The notes below the pieces were generated by a model that was not told the DNA's origin, searched no databases, and worked only from the letters and a program-made list of their open reading frames with translations. From assembly GCA_963848375.1 (NCBI GenBank), contig CAWKDK010000014.1:248001-312000 (forward strand): DNA of 64,000 nt, given 5' to 3'. This document shows positions 57,451 to 64,000 of the stretch, in pieces. Within the stretch, counting starts at the first letter, position 1. Each line of letters opens with the position of its first letter. The DNA comes from JAJPJE01 sp963848375 (lineage in GTDB: Bacteria; Acidobacteriota; Terriglobia; Terriglobales; Acidobacteriaceae). Position numbers and translations under genes: made by a program.

Positions 57451-59820
57451 TTGCCGCGACCGATCGACGAGGTTCGAATGAAGCCCGGAGCCAAGCTCGT
57501 TTCGAAACAACCGCCAGCTGATCCAGCGCATGATGTACTGCGCCAGGAACGCCAACCGCTGGACGTGGTCTTCGCGCCCAAATGTGTCGCGGTCATCGGG
57601 GCCAGCGAGCGTCAGGGGAGCGTTGGACGTCGCGTGCTCTGGGCGTTACTGAGTAGTCCATTTGGCGGTACGGTTTTTCCGGTGAGCAAGGATCGCCAGA
57701 GCGTGCTCGGGATCAAGGCTTACCCGAATGTTGCGGAGGTCCCGGAGAAAGTCGATCTTGCCGTGATCGTCACCCCGGCCTCGACCGTGCCGGGCATCAT
57801 CAGCGAATGCGTGCAAGCGGGAGTACGAGCCGCCATCGTGATCTCCGCGGGCTTCCGTGAATATGGACCTGAGGGTGCCGCGCTCGAGCAGGAAATTGTG
57901 GCGCGCTTGAAGGGAAGCCAACTGCGCGTCATCGGCCCGAACTGCCTGGGAGTGATGAACCCGGTCACCGGCCTGAACTGTACGTTTTCGCAACAAATCG
58001 CGCGGCCAGGTAACGTGGCTTTTATCAGCCAGAGCGGCGCGCTGTGCACAGCCATTCTCGACTGGAGCCTGCATGAGATGGTGGGCTTCAGCGCGTTCGT
58101 TTCGGTAGGCTCGATGCTCGATGTCGGCTGGGGCGACCTGATCGACTATCTCGGCAATGATCCACGGACGCAAAGCATCGTGATCTACATGGAAACGATT
58201 GGCAATGCGCGATCGTTCTTGTCCGCGGCAAGAGAAGTCTCGCTAACCAAGCCGATCATCGTGATCAAGGCTGGCCGATCTGAGGAAGCGGCCAAGGCCG
58301 CCGCGTCCCATACCGGCGCTCTTAGCGGCAGTGACGAAGTTCTGGAGGCGGCGTTCCGGCGCTCAGGCGTGCTGCGCGTGAACAATATTGCTGACATCTT
58401 CTACATGGCAGAAGTGCTGTCGAAGCAGCCGCGTCCGCGTGGCCCGCGACTGGCAATCGTAACCAACGCCGGCGGTCCGGGCGTGCTGGCCACCGATGGC
58501 CTGGTGAGCAATGGTGGAAAGCTGGCGGAATTCGGACCCGAGAGCCTCGAGACGTTGAACACGTTTTTGCCGCCGCATTGGAGCCACGGCAATCCGATTG
58601 ACATCCTCGGAGATGCCACGCCCGATCGATATGCGAAGGCACTGGAGGTCGCAGCGAAAGATCCGAATTGCGATGGCGTACTGGTGCTGACGGCGCCCCA
58701 GGGAATCACCCAGCCAACGCAGACAGCCGAGTTGCTGAAGCCCTATGCGCACTCGACGGGAAAGCCGGTGCTCTCCTGCTTCATGGGCGGATCCGAAGTC
58801 GCTGCAGCCAACGAAATTCTCAACCGCGCCGGCATTCCGACCTTCCAGTTTCCGGATACCGCTGCGCGCGCCTTCAGCTACATGTGGAGGTACAGCTACA
58901 ACCTGAAGGGGCTGTACGAGACTCCGCTGCTGCGCCCCGACGCAGAGGCGCGTCCAAACCGGCTGGAGGCTGAACGGCTGCTGAAATTCGTTCGTGATGC
59001 TGGCCGGACGTTGCTTACGGAGACTGAATCGAAGCAGGTGCTCGCGGCGTATGGCATTCCCGTGGTCGAAACGCGTACCGCGAAAACTGCGGAAGAAGCC
59101 GCGAAGTGTGGGCACGAACTCGGATATCCGGTGGTGCTGAAACTGCATTCGTCGACGATCACGCACAAGTCGAAAGTTGGCGGGGTGCGGTTGAATCTGT
59201 CGGACGCGAAAGCAGTAAAGAAGGCGTTCCAGGCGATTGAAGCGTCGGTGCGGAATCGCGCCGGCGAGGGTCACTTTGAAGGCGTCTCGGTTCAGCCAAT
59301 GATCGCGCTGGATGGAATTGAACTGATCCTCGGCAGCAGCATCGATCCGCAGTTTGGTCCGGTGTTGCTGTTTGGGGCAGGCGGGCGCATGGTAGAGGTC
59401 TTCAAGGATCGCGCCCTGGCGCTACCGCCGCTGAACACAACGCTGGCACGGCGCATGATGGAACAGACACGCGTGTTCAGTGCGCTGGAAGAAGCTGCGG
59501 AAATTTCCGGACTCAATCTTGGCCACATCGACGACCTGCTGGTGCGCTTCAGCAATCTTGTCGTCGAGCAGCCATGGATCAAGGAAGTGGATATCAACCC
59601 GCTGCTGGCGTCCGCGGAGGCGATGATGGCGCTGGATGCTCGCATCGTCCTGCACAATCGCGAAATGGATGAGGAGGAGTTGCCGCGTCCCGCGATACGG
59701 CCGTATCCGGCCCAGCACGTCGAAAAGTGGACCATGAAGAATGGCGCTGGAAATTACCATCCGCCCCATACGTCCCGAAGACGAGCCGCTGATGATCGAG
59801 TTCCATGCGCGGCTGTCTGA
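57451..59820 (+). CDS. ADP-forming acyl-CoA synthetase domains of a Pat-like protein (5' part)
   Basis: TTG start at 57451 with AGGAG upstream. Domain order: CoA-binding (PKCVAVIGASERQGSVGRRV, residue 46 on), succinyl-CoA ligase-like (VAFISQSGALCTAILDWSLH, ASHTGALSGSDEV), then ATP-grasp (YPVVLKLHSSTITHKSKVGG, ELILGSSIDPQFGPVLLFGA, VDINPLLAS). The frame goes wrong after EKWTMKNG near residue 763; the correct continuation, a GNAT domain, is in the next frame. The whole, about 925 residues, has the domain plan of protein lysine acetyltransferase Pat/YfiQ, though the synthetase half may be active. Confidence 0.85.
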   Translation: MPRPIDEVRMKPGAKLVSKQPPADPAHDVLRQERQPLDVVFAPKCVAVIGASERQGSVGRRVLWALLSSPFGGTVFPVSKDRQSVLGIKAYPNVAEVPEKVDLAVIVTPASTVPGIISECVQAGVRAAIVISAGFREYGPEGAALEQEIVARLKGSQLRVIGPNCLGVMNPVTGLNCTFSQQIARPGNVAFISQSGALCTAILDWSLHEMVGFSAFVSVGSMLDVGWGDLIDYLGNDPRTQSIVIYMETIGNARSFLSAAREVSLTKPIIVIKAGRSEEAAKAAASHTGALSGSDEVLEAAFRRSGVLRVNNIADIFYMAEVLSKQPRPRGPRLAIVTNAGGPGVLATDGLVSNGGKLAEFGPESLETLNTFLPPHWSHGNPIDILGDATPDRYAKALEVAAKDPNCDGVLVLTAPQGITQPTQTAELLKPYAHSTGKPVLSCFMGGSEVAAANEILNRAGIPTFQFPDTAARAFSYMWRYSYNLKGLYETPLLRPDAEARPNRLEAERLLKFVRDAGRTLLTETESKQVLAAYGIPVVETRTAKTAEEAAKCGHELGYPVVLKLHSSTITHKSKVGGVRLNLSDAKAVKKAFQAIEASVRNRAGEGHFEGVSVQPMIALDGIELILGSSIDPQFGPVLLFGAGGRMVEVFKDRALALPPLNTTLARRMMEQTRVFSALEEAAEISGLNLGHIDDLLVRFSNLVVEQPWIKEVDINPLLASAEAMMALDARIVLHNREMDEEELPRPAIRPYPAQHVEKWTMKNGAGNYHPPHTSRRRAADDRVPCAAV

Positions 59821-60235
59821 CCGCACCGTTTATCTCCGCTATTTCCAGCCGCTGAAATTCACGCAACGCATTTCACACGAGCGTCTCACGCGAATTTGCT
59901 TCATCGATTACGACCGCGAGATGGCGCTGGTGGCCGAGTACAACGATCCGGAGCGAGGCGTATCGGTGATCGGCGTGGGACGCCTCAGCAAATTGCACGG
60001 CCGCGAAGATGCCGAAGTGGCCGTACTCATACGCGACGACTTCCAGCATCAGGGACTGGGAACGGAACTTGTTCGGCGGCTGATGCTGATCGCGAAAGAG
60101 GAGAAACTGAAGTACGTGCATTCGACCATGCTGGGAATCAATCGCGAGATGCGAGCGATCTGCACGCGCCTGGGATTTGGGATCAAGGTCGATCTGGAAG
60201 ACGACCTGGTGAATGCGCGAGTGGCGCTGAAATAA
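59741..60235 (+). CDS. GNAT acetyltransferase domain (3' part of Pat-like protein)
   Basis: 165 codons. LEITIRPIRPEDEPLMIEFH, TVYLRYFQPLKFTQRISHER, VIGVGRLSK and the acetyl-CoA loop RDDFQHQGLGTELVRRL form a complete GNAT domain. The first residues overlap the synthetase ORF at the exact point where fused homologues continue from the linker WTMKNG into TIRPIRPEDEP, so I read it as the end of one bifunctional gene broken by a 1-base change near 59740. It could also be translated on its own from ATG 59741. Confidence 0.82.
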   Translation: MALEITIRPIRPEDEPLMIEFHARLSDRTVYLRYFQPLKFTQRISHERLTRICFIDYDREMALVAEYNDPERGVSVIGVGRLSKLHGREDAEVAVLIRDDFQHQGLGTELVRRLMLIAKEEKLKYVHSTMLGINREMRAICTRLGFGIKVDLEDDLVNARVALK

Positions 60236-60321
60236 AAAGGCAGCCACGGATTTGGACGGATGTTCACGGATTTCAGGTTTTTAAGATTGGCTTAATCCGC
60301 GAAATCCGAGGTCAGGTTTTC

Positions 60322-60399
60322 TCAAGTCAACTCTCTCACGTTATCCTCTAATGCTCCCTTGATGATGTCGCTCACGTCGGGCTCGGGCCTTTCTGTCAT
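60322..60399 (-). CDS. Possible small ORF (25 residues)
   Basis: ATG at 60399 with GAGGAGAG about 11 bases upstream. Product MTERPEPDVSDIIKGALEDN, then VRELT: acidic and helical, without membrane character. The size and lack of comparison make this a weak call. Confidence 0.22.
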   Translation of the reverse strand: MTERPEPDVSDIIKGALEDNVRELT

Positions 60400-60613
60400 T
60401 TGAGATGCTCTCCTCGAAAACCCAGTTCTCCACAGCGTCAAAATCGTCCACGAGGCAAGTCGCGTGGAGAAAACAGCTGACTGCAAGCGCGCGAGAGTGA
60501 AAAAACACGGCGCTGAAAAGCTGCGCAGAGTGCGTGAATTCGCGATGTGTTCCAACTCGGGACAGCGCGCGAAGTTTTTCCAAAAATCATGCGCGCAAAT
60601 TGAGCGGTGGACC

Positions 60614-60622
60614 TGTTACAAT
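60614..60622 (+). promoter_or_regulatory. Extended -10 element upstream of actA
   Basis: TGTTACAAT (TGn followed by TACAAT). No good -35 is visible. It would leave a leader of about 110 bases before actA. Confidence 0.35.
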
Positions 60623-60738
60623 CACCCGTTTCCGTGACGATGATCACACGCGGCTGTGATTTTGAACGTAGCTGAACGATACAGGAGGGTGGAGCAGGTC
60701 GAATTCTCTTCCGGCTCCCGACAGGATTGGCTTAGGAA

Positions 60739-61437
60739 ATGCCCCAGATCTTCCATCGCAGCACAAATTCAATTTCTCGTATCACGATTATTTTGTCGGT
60801 AGTGCTGGTATCGGGACTGTTGTTCGCCGCGGCGGAGCTGCAGCGGTCTCCGTATTACAGCTGGCGCGGCGTGAGCCGAGTGCAGCCGGTCCCTTTCAGC
60901 CACCAACATCACGTCGGCGGCCTGGGACTCGACTGCCGTTACTGTCACACCTCGGTGGAAACATCGAACTTCGCGGGAATCCCGCCGACCAAGACTTGCA
61001 TGAACTGCCATGCGCAGATCTGGACAAACGCGCCCATGCTGGAGCCGGTGCGCGAGAGTTACCGTTCCGGACGGTCTCTGGTGTGGACGCGCGTAAATGC
61101 GGTGCCAGATTACGTATATTTCGATCACAGCATACATATCAACAAAGGCGTGGGTTGCAACGACTGCCATGGTCCGGTAGATCGTATGCCCCTGATGTAC
61201 GCCGCCAACACGTTGCAGATGGAGTTCTGCCTGAACTGCCATCGCGCACCGGAGAAGTACCTGCGCCCGCGGTCTGAGGTCTTCAATATGCGCTACGAGC
61301 AGCCGACCTCGGAAAAGCCGGTGGCCATGGACGGGAAGATATTCACCGACCAGGACGGGCTTGGCAACTACCTGAAAGACAAATATCACCTGCGTACACC
61401 GTACGACATCATGAGTTGCAGCACTTGCCACCGGTAA
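60739..61437 (+). CDS. actA: Alternative complex III subunit A, pentaheme cytochrome c
   Basis: 232 residues. One N-terminal membrane segment (IILSVVLVSGLLFAAAEL), then five heme sites CxxCH: CRYCH, CMNCH, CNDCH, CLNCH and CSTCH. The arrangement (FSHQHHVGGLGLDCRYCHTS, FDHSIHINKGVGCNDCHGPV) is that of ActA. Alternative complex III oxidises quinol and passes electrons to cytochrome c or an oxidase, replacing the bc1 complex. actB follows. Confidence 0.92.
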   Translation: MPQIFHRSTNSISRITIILSVVLVSGLLFAAAELQRSPYYSWRGVSRVQPVPFSHQHHVGGLGLDCRYCHTSVETSNFAGIPPTKTCMNCHAQIWTNAPMLEPVRESYRSGRSLVWTRVNAVPDYVYFDHSIHINKGVGCNDCHGPVDRMPLMYAANTLQMEFCLNCHRAPEKYLRPRSEVFNMRYEQPTSEKPVAMDGKIFTDQDGLGNYLKDKYHLRTPYDIMSCSTCHR

Positions 61438-61463
61438 TCCGGCGGTTCGATAAGACGGAGACG

Positions 61464-63521
61464 ATGGAACTCATACAGATCAACACGGACGATCCGAACT
61501 CCAGCGGCAAACGGCTGGAGTTGAAGGACGTCCAGGAAAAATTGGGCGCGGCGCGAGGGCCGCAATACTGGCGCAGCCTGGAAGAGCTGGCAAACACTCC
61601 GCAATTCGAGGAGATGCTGCATCGGGAGTTTCCGCGCCAGGCGAGCGAATGGATCGGTGACGACGTTTCTCGCCGAGGATTCCTACAACTGATGAGCGCT
61701 TCGCTGGCGCTGGCCGGGTTGAGTGGCTGCACGAAGATGCCGACTCAGGCGATCGTCCCCTACGTTCACCAGCCGGAAGAGCTGGTTCCGGGCAGGCCGA
61801 TGTTCTACGCGACCGCCGCGACGCTCGGCGCTTACGGATTGCCGCTGCTGGTGCGCAGCTACGAAGGTCGTCCGACGAAGATCGAGGGAAATCCGGAGCA
61901 TCCGGTGAGCCGTGGCGCGAGCGACATCTACTCGCAGGGCTTGCTGTTGCAGCTCTACGATCCCGATCGCTTGCAGACCAACGAATACCTGGGACAAATC
62001 CGCTCTTGGCCATCGTTTATTGGCGCGATGCAGGGTCCGATGGCGACGCAGAAGGCCAGCGGCGGCGCGGGATTGCGAATTCTGACGCCTACCGTTTCTT
62101 CGCCAACTATGGCGGCGCAGCTGCGAACGCTGCAGCAAAAGTTCCCCAAAATGAAGTGGCATCAGTGGGAGCCTGTCAATCGTGATGGCGCCTTCCAAGG
62201 TGCGCAGATGGCGTTCGGGCAGCCGGTTGAAGCGCGGTATCAGCTGCAGAACGCCGATGTCATCGTGACGCTCGACGCTGACTTTCTGTTCAACGGCTAT
62301 CCGGGATTCACGATGTATGCGTCCGATTGGGCTTCGCGCCGCGAGCCAACGGCGGGCAAGCCGATGAGCCGCATGTATGCCATCGAGAGCGTGCCGACGT
62401 CCACCGGCTTCAAGGCGGATCACCGTCTCGGCGTAAGGCCATCCGAAGTTGAGCAGTATGCGCGCGCATTGGCGACGCAGTTAGGTGTCGGTGCCGGTGG
62501 GAATGTCCGCAGCGAGCACCAGCAAATGCTCTCCGCTATCGCTAAGGAACTTCAGGCGCATCGCGGAGCGGCCGTCGTGATCCCGGGCGAAGATCAGCCC
62601 GGAGTGGTGCACGCGCTGGCGCACGCGATCAATGAAGCAATCGGCGCGGTAGGCAGCACGGTCGTCTATACGGATCCCATCGCTGGCAGCTGGGTGAATG
62701 AGAATGCGTCGTTGAAGGAGCTGGTCAACGACATCAACGCTGGGACGGTTGAGTTCCTGCTGATTCTGGGTGGCAATCCGGTTTACACGACTCCGGTCGA
62801 CTCGGATTTCGCTTCGATTCTTTCGCGCGTGCCATTGAAGGTCTACCAGGGGATGTACGCCAACGAGACCGCCGCCGCTTGCGATTGGGTGGTTGCCGGA
62901 ACGCACTTCCTGGAAGAGTGGAGCGATGTTCGCGCGGCGAATGGCGCAGTCAGCATCGTTCAGCCGCTGATCTCGCCTCTGTACGGCGGCCACAGCGCCC
63001 ACGAAATCCTCACGGTTCTGAATGGTCAGCCGGACGTATCGAGTTACGACCTGGTGCGCGCCTTTTGGCAGACGCAGTTCCACGGCGTCGATTTCGAGGC
63101 ATTCTGGCGGCGCGCAGTGCATGACGGATTTATCGCCGGAACGGAGTTCACGCCAAAGACAGTTCAGGCGCGGCGCGATTTCGGAACGCCGACTCCAGTG
63201 GTGCAAGGGTACGAGCTCACCATCCGTCGCGATCCGCATATCTACGACGGCCGATTCGCGAACAACGGTTGGCTGCAGGAGTTGCCGAAGCCGCTGACGA
63301 AGCTCACCTGGGACGCTCCGGCGTGGGTAAGTCCGAACACGGCGAAGAAGCTCGGAATCAAAGCTGGGCAGGATGCCGACGTCATTCAGTTGGAGCATCG
63401 TGGTCGCAAGATCGACGTTGCTGTATGGGTTCAGGCAGGGCAGCCCGACGACGTCGTCACAATGTTCTTGGGCTACGGACGCCTGCGCGCAGGTCAAACG
63501 GGGACCGGGACGAGGTTCTAA
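61464..63521 (+). CDS. actB: Alternative complex III subunit B, molybdopterin-like part (frameshifted)
   Basis: Start at ATG 61464 with ACGGAG upstream; the frame is open to 61416, overlapping actA. A Tat-type signal follows residue 70: SRRGFLQLMSASLALAGLSG, with a Cys next (lipobox-like LSGC). The next 600 residues are the molybdopterin oxidoreductase-like domain (YGLPLLVRSYEGRPTKIEGN, HPVSRGASDIYSQGLLLQLY, LILGGNPVYTTPVD), which in ActB has lost the cofactor. The frame ends in AGQTGTGTRF; the correct continuation RGSNAYSIWFSDEPYY is in the next frame, so one indel lies near 63510-63518. Confidence 0.88.
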   Translation: MELIQINTDDPNSSGKRLELKDVQEKLGAARGPQYWRSLEELANTPQFEEMLHREFPRQASEWIGDDVSRRGFLQLMSASLALAGLSGCTKMPTQAIVPYVHQPEELVPGRPMFYATAATLGAYGLPLLVRSYEGRPTKIEGNPEHPVSRGASDIYSQGLLLQLYDPDRLQTNEYLGQIRSWPSFIGAMQGPMATQKASGGAGLRILTPTVSSPTMAAQLRTLQQKFPKMKWHQWEPVNRDGAFQGAQMAFGQPVEARYQLQNADVIVTLDADFLFNGYPGFTMYASDWASRREPTAGKPMSRMYAIESVPTSTGFKADHRLGVRPSEVEQYARALATQLGVGAGGNVRSEHQQMLSAIAKELQAHRGAAVVIPGEDQPGVVHALAHAINEAIGAVGSTVVYTDPIAGSWVNENASLKELVNDINAGTVEFLLILGGNPVYTTPVDSDFASILSRVPLKVYQGMYANETAAACDWVVAGTHFLEEWSDVRAANGAVSIVQPLISPLYGGHSAHEILTVLNGQPDVSSYDLVRAFWQTQFHGVDFEAFWRRAVHDGFIAGTEFTPKTVQARRDFGTPTPVVQGYELTIRRDPHIYDGRFANNGWLQELPKPLTKLTWDAPAWVSPNTAKKLGIKAGQDADVIQLEHRGRKIDVAVWVQAGQPDDVVTMFLGYGRLRAGQTGTGTRF

Positions 63522-64000
63522 CGCGTACTCGATCTGGTTCAGCGATGAGCCGTACTACGCGGGCGATCTGAAGCCTACCAAGACTGGCGAAACCTACCTG
63601 CTGGCTTCCACGCAGGGCTATCAAAACATCGAAGGTCGCAACCAGGTACGCGCCGCAACTCTGGCGACTTACAAGGAAGAGCCCGACTTCGCGCATCGCG
63701 AGACTGAGGCTCCGAAGCCAGAAGAAACGCTGGTTCCGCCGTTCGAATATCCGACGTACGCGTGGGGTATGTCGATCGACCTGAACAGCTGCGTCGGTTG
63801 CAATGCCTGCATGATCGCGTGCCAGGCCGAGAACAACATTCCGGTGGTCGGCAAAGAGCAGACGCTGCGTGGGCGGCACATGCACTGGATCCGTATTGAT
63901 GGCTACTATCAAGGTGATCCGTCGAATCCCCGCATGTACTTCCAGCCGCTGCCTTGCATGCAATGTGAGAACGCGCCGTGCGAGCTCGTATGTCCAGTGG
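63520..64000 (+). CDS. actB: Alternative complex III subunit B, iron-sulfur part (cut by window end)
   Basis: Continuation of actB in the next frame, open to the window end. It shows NAYSIWFSDEPYYAGDL, TYLLASTQGYQNIEGRN, then the ferredoxin-like domain: Cys-x2-Cys-x2-Cys-x3-Cys in DLNSCVGCNACMIACQAENN and a second set in PLPCMQCENAPCELVCPV. Further cysteines and the rest of the act operon (actC and others) lie beyond 64000. Confidence 0.88.

Larger units (their letters stand above)
60236..60738. other. Intergenic region before the act operon
   Basis: About 500 bases. It holds word repeats (CACGGATTT twice, near 60245-60276), one possible minus-strand small ORF (60322-60399) and an extended -10 for the act genes at 60614. 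No other gene seen. Confidence 0.55.

Noticed and set aside
59741..60235. Independent GNAT gene
   Set aside because: It begins exactly where fused homologues continue from the synthetase linker; a one-base change explains the split better.

Overview
The window looks like chromosome from an Acidobacteriota bacterium, probably class Terriglobia near Koribacter. This is inferred from several features: a VWFA-related protein of the acidobacterial type (6512-7654), many secreted or lipid-anchored proteins with Ig-like, PT-rich or beta-propeller domains, a LytTR two-component pair, an alternative complex III operon, and word-like hairpin repeats between genes. No transposase, integrase, prophage, CRISPR array or rRNA gene was found.

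Layout. 1-7654: tail of a family 4 uracil-DNA glycosylase, two paralogous concanavalin-like secreted proteins (528-1809 and 5237-6181), a broken peroxiredoxin-like gene, priA and the VWFA protein. 7655-10738: accessory stretch with a small repeat array, a cytochrome c, an unknown secreted protein, the 3' half of a tRNA-Leu (a probable attachment scar), a GC-rich gene with a small membrane ORF behind it, and three related palindromes. 10739-16256: divergent SDR/ArsR-type regulator unit with a perfect inverted repeat, a second SDR, a GT39-like membrane glycosyltransferase, a membrane protein and a secreted HExxH protein. 16966-19700: the rpsP-khpA-rimM-trmD-rplS translation operon. 19898-30453: PEGA protein, lipoprotein, LamG-GH2 glycosidase, LytS/LytR-type pair with a secreted protein, and a PQQ-like propeller. 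30603-33661: MBL-fold hydrolase and PAS sensor kinase. 34033-36743: trpE, a four-helix-bundle protein and trpG. 36890-39430: PilZ, FecR-like and TonB proteins. 39539-43791: YtxH protein, His-rich metal-binding protein, MauG-like cytochrome peroxidase and type B carboxylesterase. 44111-51063: efp, acyP, apt, secreted proteins, two conserved unknowns and a YfiH-type protein. 51132-57194: HU, then on the minus strand the run purM-purN-dut-tyrS-DAG kinase-sppA. 57451-60235: ADP-forming acyl-CoA synthetase fused to a GNAT domain. 60739-64000: actA and actB, cut by the window end.

Two things dominate. First, about ten genes, including single-copy housekeeping ones (tyrS, actB), are split by one or more frame changes, with good protein similarity continuing on both sides. 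This pattern points to indel errors in the assembly more than to real decay. Second, the intergenic space is full of short hairpin repeats whose arms change in a compensated way. One copy appears to have become the start of rimM, and another repeat type lies inside the DAG kinase reading frame.
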